A DNA stretch of 64,000 nt from Xanthobacteraceae bacterium (GCA_030037895.1 JASHPW010000016.1:62001-126000); one strand, 5' to 3'; positions 1-10,285 are shown, counted from the first letter of the stretch. Program-made: numbers and translations. The notes: generated by a model not told the origin, from the sequence alone.

Positions 1-1194
1 GAGACGCCGGACACGGTGGTCGAGGATCGGCGCGAGATTGGCACGACCTACGCGTTCGCGCCGCCCCGGGTCTATGAGAACACGTTGACATTGACGATGG
101 TGCGGATGGCGGACGCCGGCGCGTTCAAGCGCAAGCTGTTCGATTTCTTCATCGCGGTGGCGCGGCGCTGGGGCGAGAAGATCCTCAATCGCGAGAAAGT
201 GCCGCTGGGCGCCCGGGCGCTCTACGGCATCGGCAACCTTCTGGTCTACGGGCCGCTCAAGAACCGGTTCGGGCTGTCGCGCATCCGCGTCGCCTATACC
301 GCCGGCGAGGCGATCGGCCCGGAAATCTTCCGCTTCTGGCGCGCCGTCGGCCTCAATCTGAAACAGCTCTACGGACAGACCGAGGCGTCGGTCTATGTCA
401 CCGCGCAGCCGGACGGCGAGATCGACGCCGAGACCGTCGGCAAGCCCACGCCCGAGGTCGAGGTCAAGATCGCCGAGAATGGCGAGGTTCTGTTTCGCTC
501 TCCCGGCGTGTTCGTCGGCTACTACAAGGATCCGGACAAGACGGCCGAGGTGCGCACGCCGGACGGCTGGGTGCGGACCGGAGATGCCGGATTCTTCGAT
601 TCCAAGACCGGCCACTTGAAGATCATCGATCGCGCCAAGGACGTCGGCCGGCTCAACGACGGCACGCTGTTGGCGCCGAAATATGTCGAGAACAAGCTCA
701 AGTTCTATCCGAACATCCGCGAGGCGGTGGCGATCGGCGCCGGCCGCGATTTCGTCTGTGCCATGGTCAACATCGACCTGACCGCGGTGGGCAGCTGGGC
801 CGAGCGGAACAACGTCGTCTACAGCTCGTATCAGGAGCTCGCCGGCCATCCGCGGGTCTACGACATGATCGCGCAGCACATCGACGAGGTGAATCGGTCG
901 TTGGCTGAGGAGGGGGTCATGGCCGGCGCCCAGATCCGGCGCTTCCTCGTGCTGCACAAGGAGCTTGATGCGGACGACGGCGAACTCACGCGCACGCAAA
1001 AAATAAGGCGCGGCTTCATCACCGAGCGCTACGCTCCCCTGGTCGAGGCGCTCTACGGCGGGGCGACGACGGCGGATATCTCGACGGAAGTCACCTTCGA
1101 GGACGGGCACAAGGGCGCCATCGCGGCGCGCGTGGCGATCCGCGACATGAAACCTTATGCCGCGCGCGCCGCGAAGATGGAGCGCGCGGCATGA
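1..1194 (+). CDS. AMP-dependent synthetase/ligase (long-chain acyl-CoA synthetase-like), 5' end outside window
   Basis: Translation has adenylate-forming motifs (YTAGEAIGPE, LKQLYGQTEASVY, GWVRTGDAGFFD, IDRAKDVGRLNDG); open to the window start; overlaps the next gene by 4 nt. Confidence 0.9.
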   Translation, partial: ETPDTVVEDRREIGTTYAFAPPRVYENTLTLTMVRMADAGAFKRKLFDFFIAVARRWGEKILNREKVPLGARALYGIGNLLVYGPLKNRFGLSRIRVAYTAGEAIGPEIFRFWRAVGLNLKQLYGQTEASVYVTAQPDGEIDAETVGKPTPEVEVKIAENGEVLFRSPGVFVGYYKDPDKTAEVRTPDGWVRTGDAGFFDSKTGHLKIIDRAKDVGRLNDGTLLAPKYVENKLKFYPNIREAVAIGAGRDFVCAMVNIDLTAVGSWAERNNVVYSSYQELAGHPRVYDMIAQHIDEVNRSLAEEGVMAGAQIRRFLVLHKELDADDGELTRTQKIRRGFITERYAPLVEALYGGATTADISTEVTFEDGHKGAIAARVAIRDMKPYAARAAKMERAA

Positions 1195-2003
1195 GAGCGC
1201 CCTCCTCGCGCGAGGTGAGGCTCGGCGAGGCGCTGCTCGCGGTGGAGAACGTTTCGCTCGCGTTCGGCGGCGTGCGCGCGCTGACCGACGTGTCGTTCGA
1301 CATCCGCAAGGGCGAGATCCGCGCCATCATCGGGCCGAACGGCGCCGGCAAGACCTCCATGCTCAACGTCATCAACGGCTTCTACCCGCCGAATACGGGG
1401 CGCATCACGTTCAAGGGCGAGGCGCGCACAACCATGCGGCCCTATGCCGCGGCATTGGGCGGCATCGCGCGCACGTTCCAGAATTTGGCGCTGTTTCGGG
1501 GAATGACCACGCTCGACAACATCATGGCCGGGCGCGCGCTCAAGATGCATCGCGGCTTCTTTTGGCAGCTCATCCGCCACGGTCCCGCGCTGCGCGAAGA
1601 GGTCGAGCATCGGCGCCGGGTCGAGGAGATCATCGACTTTCTCGAGATCGCGGCCATCCGCAAGGTCCAGGTCGGGCGCCTGCCCTACGGCCTGCAAAAA
1701 CGGGTGGAGCTTGGTCGCGCCCTCGCCATGGAGCCGGACCTCCTGCTGCTCGACGAGCCGATGGCCGGCATGAACCTCGAAGAGAAGGAGGACATGTCGC
1801 GGTTCATCCTCGACGTCAACCAGCAATACGGCACGACGATCGCCTTGATCGAGCACGACATGGGCGTAGTCATGGATCTGTCCGATCGCGTCGTCGTGCT
1901 CGATTACGGCCGCAAAATCGCGGACGCCACGCCCGATGAGGTCAAGTGCGACAAGAACGTGATCCGGGCCTATTTGGGCGAGCCGCACGGGATCAGCGCA
2001 TGA
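1191..2003 (+). CDS. livG: ABC transporter ATP-binding protein, LivG-like
   Basis: Walker A GPNGAGKTS, Walker B LLLLDEPMAGMN, LivG-type FQNLALFRGMTTLDNIM; ATGA overlap with upstream ligase. Confidence 0.93.
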   Translation: MRAPSSREVRLGEALLAVENVSLAFGGVRALTDVSFDIRKGEIRAIIGPNGAGKTSMLNVINGFYPPNTGRITFKGEARTTMRPYAAALGGIARTFQNLALFRGMTTLDNIMAGRALKMHRGFFWQLIRHGPALREEVEHRRRVEEIIDFLEIAAIRKVQVGRLPYGLQKRVELGRALAMEPDLLLLDEPMAGMNLEEKEDMSRFILDVNQQYGTTIALIEHDMGVVMDLSDRVVVLDYGRKIADATPDEVKCDKNVIRAYLGEPHGISA

Positions 2004-2084
2004 CCTCGCGCGTCGCCGCGGCCGCGTCTTTCCGCGCCGGCGTCGCGCCGGCGCCGCGCCCACCCGCGGCGAGGTAGCGCGCGC

Positions 2085-3041
2085 ATGGATATCCTCTACA
2101 AAATCTTCATCGATCCATTCGTGCAGATGGGCACGGCGCCGGACCTGCTGGTGCAGACGCTGTGGGACGGCCTCGTCGCCGGCGTGCTTTATGCGCTGAT
2201 CGCGCTCGGCTTCGTCCTTATTTTCAAGGCCTCCGGCGTGTTCAATTTCGCCCAAGGGATCATGGTCGTGTTCGCCGCGCTGACGCTGGTCGGCCTGCAC
2301 GAGCACGGCGTGCCCGCCTTCGTCGCGCTCGGCCTCACCGTGCTGGTCATGTTGGTGTTGGCGGTCGGGGTCGAGCGGCTGATGCTGAGGCCGCTGGTCA
2401 ACCAATCGAGCATCATCCTGTTCATGGCTACGTTCGGCCTCACCTATTTCCTCATCGGCGCCGGCCAGATCGTATTCGGCGGCAGTCCCAAGGTGATGAT
2501 CGCGAGCGACCTCTTTCTCCCGAGCGGCGCCATCGAATTCAAGGGGCTCGGCGGTTTCGTTTCGCTGCAGAAGATCGATATCGCGGCCGTGATCATCGCC
2601 TCGGTCATGGTTGGGGTGCTGGCGGTCTTCTTCCAGCGGACCCGGATCGGCCGGGCGCTGCGCGCGGTCGCCGACAGCCACCAGGCGGCGTTGTCGGTCG
2701 GCATCTCGCTCGAGCAGATCTGGGTCATCGTGTGGTTCGCCGCCGGCGTCGTCGCCATTGCCACCGGCATTTTGTGGGGAGCCCGTTCGGAAGTGTCCTT
2801 TGCGCTGCAGATCATCGCGCTCAAGGCGCTGCCGGTGCTGGTCCTCGGCGGGCTCACCTCGATCCCGGGCGCCATCGTCGGCGGGCTGATCATCGGGATC
2901 GGCGAGAAACTCGGCGAATTCTATTGGGGACCGCTGCTCGGCGGCGGGATCGAGAACTGGCTCGCCTATGTGATCGCGCTCGGCGTCCTGGTGTTCCGGC
3001 CGCAGGGCTTGTTCGGCGAAAAGATCATCGAGCGGATCTGA
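2085..3041 (+). CDS. livH: Branched-chain amino acid-type ABC transporter permease, LivH-like
   Basis: Hydrophobic protein with LivH features (GLVAGVLYALIALGFVLIFKASGVFNFAQG); operon context. Confidence 0.93.
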   Translation: MDILYKIFIDPFVQMGTAPDLLVQTLWDGLVAGVLYALIALGFVLIFKASGVFNFAQGIMVVFAALTLVGLHEHGVPAFVALGLTVLVMLVLAVGVERLMLRPLVNQSSIILFMATFGLTYFLIGAGQIVFGGSPKVMIASDLFLPSGAIEFKGLGGFVSLQKIDIAAVIIASVMVGVLAVFFQRTRIGRALRAVADSHQAALSVGISLEQIWVIVWFAAGVVAIATGILWGARSEVSFALQIIALKALPVLVLGGLTSIPGAIVGGLIIGIGEKLGEFYWGPLLGGGIENWLAYVIALGVLVFRPQGLFGEKIIERI

Positions 3042-3043
3042 CG

Positions 3044-4120
3044 ATGCTCTATCGCGAAGTCGGCCAATACAAAACCAGTTACGCCGCCGATATGGCGATA
3101 TTCCCGATCCTGCAGGACCGCATCGGTCTGGCGGCCATTCTGTTGATCGCGTTCGTCGTGATTCCGCTCGTCGGCCACGACTTCCTGCTCAACACGGTGA
3201 TGATTCCCTTCTTGATTTTCACTCTTGCTGCGATCGGGCTGAACCTGCTGACCGGGTATACCGGGCTCCTTTCCCTCGGCACCGGCGGGTTCATGGGAGT
3301 CGGCGCCTATGCCTGCCTGAAGCTGACGACGATCTTCCCGCACGTGAACATCGTCATCTGGGTTCTCGCGTCGGGACTGTTCTCCGCTGCGGTCGGCGTG
3401 CTGTTCGGCCTGCCTTCGCTGCGCATCAAGGGATTCTATCTGGCGGTGGCGACGCTGGCCGCGCAATTCTTCCTCGAATGGTGCTTCATCCGCATCCCCT
3501 GGCTCTACAATTACAGCGTTTCGGGGGCGATCGAGGTGCCGTTGCGCACGCTGATGGGTATCCCGGTCACCGGTCCAACCGCAACGTCCCTGACGCGCTA
3601 TCTGATCGTCCTGAGCATCGTTGTCGTGATGACCTGGGTTGCCTCGAACCTCGTCCACGGCCGTATCGGCCGGACGTGGATGGCGGTCCGCGACATGGAC
3701 CTCGCCGCCGAGCTGGTCGGGATCAGGCTCCTTCGCGCCAAGCTGCTCGCCTTTGCCGTCTCCTCGTTCTATTGCGGGGTCGCGGGCGCCATGATGGTGT
3801 TCCTGTGGTACGGCGGCGCCGAAGCGGAAGTCTTCGCCATAGACCAGAGCTTTCTTGTGCTGTTCATGGTGATCATCGGCGGACTCGGAACCCTGACCGG
3901 ATCGTTTTTCGGCGCCGCCCTGATCTACATTTTGCCGATAGTGCTGCGGGAAATCCCCGCGGCGCTCGGCCTGCCGGTCCATCCGTCAACGGTGGAGCAA
4001 CTGACATTCGTGATCGTCGGGGTGCTGATCATCGTATTCCTGGCGCTCGAGCCCAACGGGCTTGCGCGGCTTTGGCAGATCGGTAAACAGAAGCTGAGGG
4101 TATGGCCCTTTCCTTACTGA
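3044..4120 (+). CDS. livM: Branched-chain amino acid-type ABC transporter permease, LivM-like
   Basis: Start re-assigned to ATG 3044 inside the longer ORF 2162..4120; LivM motif AAIGLNLLTGYTGLLSLGTGGFMGVGAY. Confidence 0.92.
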   Translation: MLYREVGQYKTSYAADMAIFPILQDRIGLAAILLIAFVVIPLVGHDFLLNTVMIPFLIFTLAAIGLNLLTGYTGLLSLGTGGFMGVGAYACLKLTTIFPHVNIVIWVLASGLFSAAVGVLFGLPSLRIKGFYLAVATLAAQFFLEWCFIRIPWLYNYSVSGAIEVPLRTLMGIPVTGPTATSLTRYLIVLSIVVVMTWVASNLVHGRIGRTWMAVRDMDLAAELVGIRLLRAKLLAFAVSSFYCGVAGAMMVFLWYGGAEAEVFAIDQSFLVLFMVIIGGLGTLTGSFFGAALIYILPIVLREIPAALGLPVHPSTVEQLTFVIVGVLIIVFLALEPNGLARLWQIGKQKLRVWPFPY

Positions 4121-4252
4121 TGGTGCACACTCCCTCCAATTCCCATTCCGGCCGACCGGCCGGCTCGGGAGTCCTCGTTCCTGTTGATGAGATCGGGGAC
4201 CAACACGGACGCGCCGGTTGAGCGCCGGCGCAAAATCAAGGGAGACACGGCT

Positions 4253-5581
4253 ATGCGTCTGAAGCATCTTGCTCTCGGCTTGGCGGTCGTGACGGCGGCG
4301 CCGGCCGCGGCCGCGACGGCACAGGCGGCGGACGGCCTTTACGTTCCGCTATTCACCTATCGGACCGGCCCCTATGCCGGCTCGGGGATACCCGTCAGCA
4401 ACGGCTTGGCGGATTATCTCAACATGCTCAACGCGCGCGACGGCGGCATCGGCGGCGTTCCTATCATCGTCGATGAGTGCGAGACTGGCTATGACACCAA
4501 GAAGGGCGTCGAATGCTACGATTCCGTGAAGGGCAAAAACCCCGTCATCATCAATCCATTTTCCACCGGGATCACGCTGCAACTGATCCCCAAGGCGGCG
4601 GTCGACAAGGTTCCGATTTTGTCGATGGCCTACGGCCTTTCCGCCTCGGCCGACGGCAATCTCTTCCCCTGGATATTCAATCCGCCTGACACCTATTGGG
4701 ACGGCGCGGCGGCGTTCATAAGGCACGCGGCCGACGTCGAGGGCGGCTTTGACAAGCTCAAGGGCAAGACCATCGGCCTCGTCCATCTCGATGCACCTTA
4801 CGGCAGGGAGCCCATCCCGTTGCTCCAGGCGCTCGCCAAGGATTACGGCTTCACGCTCAAGCTCTATCCCGTGCCCGGCGCGCAGATGCAGAACCAGACC
4901 GCGCTCTGGCTCGACGTGCGGCGCGACCGCCCCGACTGGATTTATCTGCAAGGCTGGGGCGCCATGAATCCGACCGCAATCAAGGAAGCGGCCAAGATCG
5001 GCTTCCCGATGAACCGGCTGGTCGGCGTGTGGTGGTCGGGCAGCGACGACGATGCGCGTCCGGCGGGCGCGGCGGCCAAGGGCTACTCTTCGCTCGACAT
5101 CAACGCGGTCGGCTCGAACTTCCCGGCCATTCAGGACATCATCAAATACGTGGTCGACAAGGGCAAGAGCCAGGTCGCGTCGAAGGACAAGGTGGGCGAA
5201 AACTTCTACGACCGCGGCGTTATGATGGCGGTTCTCTCCGCCGAGGCGATCCGCACGGCGCAGAAGTTGACCGGCAAGAAGCAAGTCACCGGCGAAGACG
5301 TGCGCCGCGGCCTCGAGAGCCTCAACATCACCGCCGCGGGTTGGAAAGCGCTGGGCTTGGAAGGCTTCGCCGGACCGATCCATCTGAGCTGCGCCGACCA
5401 CAATGGGCACGACGCCGTCGCTCTCGTCCAATGGGATGGCACCAAGTGGGAAAAGCAGCCCGGCATGATCGAGCCGATCAAGGACAAGGTCCTGCCGTTG
5501 ATCCAAAGCGCGGCCGAGGATTACGTGAAGGCCAACGCCGGCTGGCCGAAGCGGACCGAGGCTTGCGACAAGTCGTCGTGA
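4253..5581 (+). CDS. ABC transporter substrate-binding protein (LivK-like periplasmic binding family)
   Basis: Signal peptide MRLKHLALGLAVVTAAPAAAATAQA; binding-protein fold sequence; start taken at ATG 4253; between the permeases and LivF. Confidence 0.9.
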   Translation: MRLKHLALGLAVVTAAPAAAATAQAADGLYVPLFTYRTGPYAGSGIPVSNGLADYLNMLNARDGGIGGVPIIVDECETGYDTKKGVECYDSVKGKNPVIINPFSTGITLQLIPKAAVDKVPILSMAYGLSASADGNLFPWIFNPPDTYWDGAAAFIRHAADVEGGFDKLKGKTIGLVHLDAPYGREPIPLLQALAKDYGFTLKLYPVPGAQMQNQTALWLDVRRDRPDWIYLQGWGAMNPTAIKEAAKIGFPMNRLVGVWWSGSDDDARPAGAAAKGYSSLDINAVGSNFPAIQDIIKYVVDKGKSQVASKDKVGENFYDRGVMMAVLSAEAIRTAQKLTGKKQVTGEDVRRGLESLNITAAGWKALGLEGFAGPIHLSCADHNGHDAVALVQWDGTKWEKQPGMIEPIKDKVLPLIQSAAEDYVKANAGWPKRTEACDKSS

Positions 5582-5592
5582 GCTGACGCGTC

Positions 5593-5685
5593 GTTCCGGA
5601 TCGCCACCGATCTCGGGTTGACCCGAGATCGGCACCTGAAGGTCCAAGTCGGCGACAGCCGACGTGGATGGCGGCGATCCGGAAT
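5593..5685. repeat. Composite palindromic intergenic element (outer 13-bp stem enclosing two hairpins)
   Basis: Outer arms GTTCCGGATCGCC (5593-5605)/GGCGATCCGGAAT (5673-5685); inner perfect 12-bp stem CCGATCTCGGGT-TG-ACCCGAGATCGG (5607-5632); inner GTCGGC-GACA-GCCGAC (5648-5663). Confidence 0.8.
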
Positions 5686-5837
5686 CCTTATTTGCGGACG
5701 GTGATGATGGATTCCGGGCTGCTCGCGGAGTTTATCATCGGGCCGGCCGCTTCGGGCCGGACCCATTGGCTCGGCCCCGGCATGACGCCGCAGAATCGAC
5801 GTCCCGCCGTTAGCGAGCGAGCACAGAGGGTGCGGCC

Positions 5838-6689
5838 ATGACCGCTGTCAAACCGATGACGCCCGCGCCGTCGGCCACGGCGGCTGCGGCGGCGATTCTC
5901 ACGCTCAACAATATCGAGGTGGTCTACGACCGCGTCATCCTCGTGCTCAAGGGCGTGTCGCTTTCGGTGTCCAAGGGCGGGATCGTGGCGCTGCTCGGCG
6001 CCAACGGCGCCGGCAAGACCACCACGCTCAAGGCGATTTCCAATCTCCTGCATTCCGAGCGCGGCGAAGTGACCAAAGGAGCGATTACGTTCGACGGCGC
6101 CGAAGTGCAGGCGCTGTCACCGAACGAGCTGGTGAAGCGCGGCTGCATCCAGGTGATGCAAGGCCGGTTCTGCTTCGACCATCTGACGATCGAGGAGAAT
6201 CTGCTCAGCGGGGCCTTTACCCGCCGCGACGGTAAGGCCGCGATCCGGGCCGATCTCGACAAGGTCTATAATTATTTTCCGCGCCTTGCCGAGCGGCGCC
6301 GCGCCATGGCGGGCTACACCTCGGGCGGCGAGCAGCAGATGTGCGCGATCGGGCGCGCCCTGATGTCGCGGCCGAAGATGATCCTGCTCGACGAGCCTTC
6401 CATGGGATTGGCGCCGCAAGTCGTGGACGAGATCTTCACGATCATGAAGAACCTCAACGAGAGCGAAGGCGTATCCTTCCTGCTCGCGGAGCAGAACGTC
6501 AACATGGCGCTCAAATATGCCGGCTACGGCTACATCCTGGAGAACGGACGCGTCGTGCTCGACGGGACCGCGGCCGCGCTCGGCGAGAACGAGGACGTCA
6601 AGGAGTTCTATCTCGGCGTCGCCGAAGGCAAGCGCAAATCGTTCCGCGAAGGCAAACACTACAAGCGCCGCAAACGCTGGCTGGCGTGA
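5838..6689 (+). CDS. livF: ABC transporter ATP-binding protein, LivF-like
   Basis: Walker A GANGAGKTT, signature SGGEQQM, MILLDEPSMGLAPQVVDEIF. Confidence 0.93.
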   Translation: MTAVKPMTPAPSATAAAAAILTLNNIEVVYDRVILVLKGVSLSVSKGGIVALLGANGAGKTTTLKAISNLLHSERGEVTKGAITFDGAEVQALSPNELVKRGCIQVMQGRFCFDHLTIEENLLSGAFTRRDGKAAIRADLDKVYNYFPRLAERRRAMAGYTSGGEQQMCAIGRALMSRPKMILLDEPSMGLAPQVVDEIFTIMKNLNESEGVSFLLAEQNVNMALKYAGYGYILENGRVVLDGTAAALGENEDVKEFYLGVAEGKRKSFREGKHYKRRKRWLA

Positions 6690-6824
6690 CCGCCAGCGCC
6701 GTTGCGAGCGCGGCGACGCGATAAAGCCGCCTGCGCCGGCCCGGCGCTGGGGGATTGCTTCGCCACCGCCGCGCTCCGCGCGATGGCGCCTTTGGTCCGT
6801 CGCGGTGTATAGTTATTGTTTAAT

Positions 6825-6869
6825 CGGTCATTCCGGGGTCGAGCCGATGGGTGCGGTCCGAAGTGACCG
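6825..6869. repeat. Imperfect inverted repeat related to the GTCATTCCGG palindromic family
   Basis: CGGTCATTCCGG (6825-6836)/CCGAAGTGACCG (6858-6869), 2 mismatches. Confidence 0.5.
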
Positions 6870-6992
6870 GGCCCGACGGCAGGTTCAGCAAGCCCGTCAT
6901 TCATGCCATTGTCGGTGAAAGGACCGCAGGGTGTGACTATGGATGGCGGCCCGCGCCAAGCCCGCGCCGCGAATGACGTTTTGGAGATTCGC

Positions 6993-8396
6993 ATGTCGAG
7001 ACGTCCGACCGTGCCGAAGTGGAGCCCGGATTCCTGGCGGGCGAAGCCGATCGTGCAGGTGCCGGAATATCCCGACGCCAAGGCGTTGGCCGCCGTCGAG
7101 GCGCAGCTCGCGACCTTTCCGCCGTTGGTTTTTGCCGGCGAGGCGCGCAACCTCAAGCGCGCGCTCGCCAAGGTCGCGAGCGGCGAAGCGTTTCTGCTGC
7201 AGGGCGGCGATTGCGCGGAAAGCTTTGCCGAGCACGGCGCCAACAACATCCGCGATTTCTTCCGGCTGTTTTTGCAAATGGCGGTGGTGCTGACCTATGC
7301 GGCGGCCTCTCCGGTGGTCAAGGTCGGCCGCGTCGCCGGCCAATTCGCCAAGCCGCGCACCTCGCCGACGGAGAGCCGCGCCGGCGTCGAGTTGCCGGCC
7401 TATCGCGGCGACATCATCAACGGCACCGATTTCACGCGCGCGGCGCGCACGCCCGATCCGCGCCGGCAACTGGAGGCCTATCGCCAGTCGGCGGCGACGC
7501 TCAATCTCCTGCGCGCTTTCGCCGGCGGCGGCTATGCCAACCTCTCGAACGCGCATCAATGGATGCTGTCGTTCGTCAAGGACAGCCCGCAATTCATGCG
7601 CTATCAGCAACTCGCCAACCACATCACCGAGGCGCTCGGCTTCATGCGCGCCTGCGGCGTCGATCCCGGCCTCCACACCGAGCTGCGGACGACCGATTTC
7701 TTCACCAGCCATGAGGCGCTGTTGCTCGGCTACGAGCAGGCCTTTACCCGCGTCGATTCGACGACCGGCGACTGGTACTGCACCAGCGGCCACATGCTGT
7801 GGGTCGGCGACCGCACCCGACAGGCCGACCACGCGCACGTCGAGTTCTGCCGCGGCATCAAGAATCCGCTCGGCTTGAAGACCGGTCCGACGCAAAAGCC
7901 GGATGCGCTGTTGAAGCTCATCGACATCCTCGATCCGGACAACGAGCCGGGCCGCCTGACCTTGATCTGCCGCATGGGCGCCGACAAGGCCGCCGACCTG
8001 TTGCCGCTGCTGGTGCGCGCGGTGAAGCGCGAGGGCCGCAACGTGGTGTGGTCGTGCGACCCCATGCACGGCAACACCGTCACCTCGGTGACCGGCTACA
8101 AGACGCGGCCGTTCGACCAGATTCTCGCCGAGGTGCGGGCGTTTTTTCAGGTGCATGCCGCCGAAGGCACTTACGCCGGCGGCGTCCATCTGGAAATGAC
8201 CGGCCAGAACGTCACCGAGTGCATCGGCGGCGCGCGCGCGATCAGCGAGGAGGACCTCAACGATCGCTACCACACGGTGTGCGATCCGCGGCTCAATGCC
8301 GAGCAGTCGCTGGACCTGGCGTTCCTTCTGGCCGATCTCATCAGGACGCAACGCCTGGGTAAGGAGAAGCCGACGCCGGTGGTGGCGGCATTGTAG
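6993..8396 (+). CDS. Class II 3-deoxy-7-phosphoheptulonate (DAHP) synthase
   Basis: Class II DAHPS motifs ([27 protein letters not shown]-like [46 protein letters not shown]); start at ATG 6993. Confidence 0.96.
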   Translation: MSRRPTVPKWSPDSWRAKPIVQVPEYPDAKALAAVEAQLATFPPLVFAGEARNLKRALAKVASGEAFLLQGGDCAESFAEHGANNIRDFFRLFLQMAVVLTYAAASPVVKVGRVAGQFAKPRTSPTESRAGVELPAYRGDIINGTDFTRAARTPDPRRQLEAYRQSAATLNLLRAFAGGGYANLSNAHQWMLSFVKDSPQFMRYQQLANHITEALGFMRACGVDPGLHTELRTTDFFTSHEALLLGYEQAFTRVDSTTGDWYCTSGHMLWVGDRTRQADHAHVEFCRGIKNPLGLKTGPTQKPDALLKLIDILDPDNEPGRLTLICRMGADKAADLLPLLVRAVKREGRNVVWSCDPMHGNTVTSVTGYKTRPFDQILAEVRAFFQVHAAEGTYAGGVHLEMTGQNVTECIGGARAISEEDLNDRYHTVCDPRLNAEQSLDLAFLLADLIRTQRLGKEKPTPVVAAL

Positions 8397-8401
8397 CAGA
8401 C

Positions 8402-8471
8402 GACGGACGACGGACGACAGAACAAGGCCGGCGGTCGATCTTTTATCCGTCTCAGTCGTCCGTTGTCCGTC
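8402..8471. terminator. Long imperfect stem-loop between the DAHP synthase gene and nadE
   Basis: GACGGACGACGGACGA (8402-8417) pairs with TCGTCCGTTGTCCGTC (8456-8471) with a single mismatch; loop contains a short T-rich run. Confidence 0.5.
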
Positions 8472-8497
8472 ACCCGATCCGGCGCTAGACCATCGGC

Positions 8498-10243
8498 ATG
8501 GATGAGCGTCCCGCCGACCGTCTGGCCATCACCGTGGCGCAGCTCAACCCGATTGTCGGTGATGTCTCCGGCAATCTCGACCGCGCGCGCGCGGCCCGCG
8601 CCCAAGCCGCGCGTGACGGCGCCGACGTCATCGCCTTTTCCGAACTCTTCATCGCCGGCTATCCGCCGGAGGATTTGGTGCTCAAGCCGGCCTTCCAGGC
8701 CGCCTGCCGCGGCGCCGTTGAGACCTTGGCGCGGGAGACTGGCGACGGCGGCCCCGCGGTCCTCATCGGCACGCCCTGGGTCGAGGACGGAAAACTCTAC
8801 AACGCTTATGTGCTGCTTCACGGCGGCCGCATCGAGGCCACCCGCTTCAAGGTGGACCTGCCGAATTACGGCGTGTTCGACGAGAAGCGTGTGTTTGCGC
8901 CCGGACCGATGCCGGGACCCGTCGCGGTCAAGGGCATCCGCCTCGGCATTCCCATCTGCGAGGACATTTGGGGCTCGGAAGTGGTCGAGTGCGTGGCCGA
9001 GACCGGCGGCGAGATCCTGCTGGTGCCGAACGGCTCGCCCTATTGGCGCGGCAAGTCGGACGACCGGCTCAATATCGCGGTCAATCGCGTGGTCGAGTCC
9101 GGCTTGCCGCTCGTCTACATCAACATGGTCGGCGGCCAGGACGAGCTTGTTTTCGACGGCGTATCCTTCGCGCTCAACGCCGATCGCTCGATCGCATTCC
9201 AGCTCCCGGCCTTCCACGAGGCGGTGCTGACCACGCACTGGACGCGAATCGACGGCGTCTGGCGCTGCGCGCAGGGGCCGATCGCGGCGGCGGCGGAGCC
9301 GGATCAGGCGGATTACACCGCCTGCATGATCGGACTGCGCGATTACGTCGACAAGAACCGTTTTCGCGGCGTCGTGCTCGGCCTGTCCGGCGGCGTCGAT
9401 TCGGCTCTGTGCGCGGCGCTGGCGACCGACGCCCTCGGCGCCGCGCGCGTGCGCGGCGTGATGCTGCCGTTCCGATACACCTCGCAGCAGTCGCTCGACG
9501 ACGCCGGATCGATCGCCCGCGCGCTCGGCGTGCGCTACGACACCGTCCCGATCGAGAGCGCGGTGCGCGGGCTCGAAACGGCGCTCGCCGGGGTGTTTGC
9601 CGGCGCGCCGCGGGACGTCACCGAGGAGAATTTGCAGGCGCGCGTCCGCGGCACGATCCTGATGGCGATCTCCAACAAATTCGGCCTGATGGTGGTCACG
9701 ACCGGCAACAAGTCGGAGATGTCGGTCGGCTACGCCACGCTCTACGGCGACATGAACGGCGGCTTCAATCCGATCAAGGACCTCTACAAGACCGAGGTCT
9801 ATCGGCTGGCGCGGCTGCGCAATTCCTGGAAGCCCGACGCGGCGCTCGGCCCCGATGGGCCGGTCATCCCCGAGAACGTGCTCACGCGGGCGCCGAGCGC
9901 GGAGCTGCGCGAGAACCAGACCGACCAGGACACGCTGCCGCCCTATGACGCGCTCGACCAGATTCTCGAACGCTTGGTCGAGCGCGAGGAGCCGCTCGCC
10001 GCCATTGTCGCCGCCGGGTTCGACCGCGAGACGGTGGTGAAGGTCGAGCGCATGCTCAACCTCGCCGAATACAAGCGCCGGCAAGCCGCGCCGGGCGTCA
10101 AGGTAACGCTGAAGAATTTCGGCCGCGACCGGCGCTATCCGATCACCAGCCGATTCCATGATCCGGGCACGGCGCTCCCCGAGCCCGATCGTGCGCTCAC
10201 CAAGAATTCCACGCTGGCGAAGGCGGGCGCGGCGGATTTTTGA
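8498..10243 (+). CDS. nadE: Glutamine-dependent NAD+ synthetase
   Basis: N-terminal nitrilase/amidase domain (FSELFIAGYPPEDL, PICEDIWG) plus NAD synthase P-loop LGLSGGVDSALC and TTGNKSEMSVGYATLYGDM. Confidence 0.97.
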   Translation: MDERPADRLAITVAQLNPIVGDVSGNLDRARAARAQAARDGADVIAFSELFIAGYPPEDLVLKPAFQAACRGAVETLARETGDGGPAVLIGTPWVEDGKLYNAYVLLHGGRIEATRFKVDLPNYGVFDEKRVFAPGPMPGPVAVKGIRLGIPICEDIWGSEVVECVAETGGEILLVPNGSPYWRGKSDDRLNIAVNRVVESGLPLVYINMVGGQDELVFDGVSFALNADRSIAFQLPAFHEAVLTTHWTRIDGVWRCAQGPIAAAAEPDQADYTACMIGLRDYVDKNRFRGVVLGLSGGVDSALCAALATDALGAARVRGVMLPFRYTSQQSLDDAGSIARALGVRYDTVPIESAVRGLETALAGVFAGAPRDVTEENLQARVRGTILMAISNKFGLMVVTTGNKSEMSVGYATLYGDMNGGFNPIKDLYKTEVYRLARLRNSWKPDAALGPDGPVIPENVLTRAPSAELRENQTDQDTLPPYDALDQILERLVEREEPLAAIVAAGFDRETVVKVERMLNLAEYKRRQAAPGVKVTLKNFGRDRRYPITSRFHDPGTALPEPDRALTKNSTLAKAGAADF

Positions 10244-10285
10244 TCGCGGTTTGCGCGTCGCCGGCGCCGGGCGGAGTCGAGCGGG

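Noticed and set aside
1155-2681. 508-aa minus-strand ORF opposite livG/livH
   Set aside because: Shadow frame of conserved ABC transporter genes with antisense composition bias.
2162-3043. N-terminal extension of the LivM ORF over livH
   Set aside because: The extension is an out-of-frame, Arg-rich reading of livH. The recognisable LivM starts at ATG 3044.
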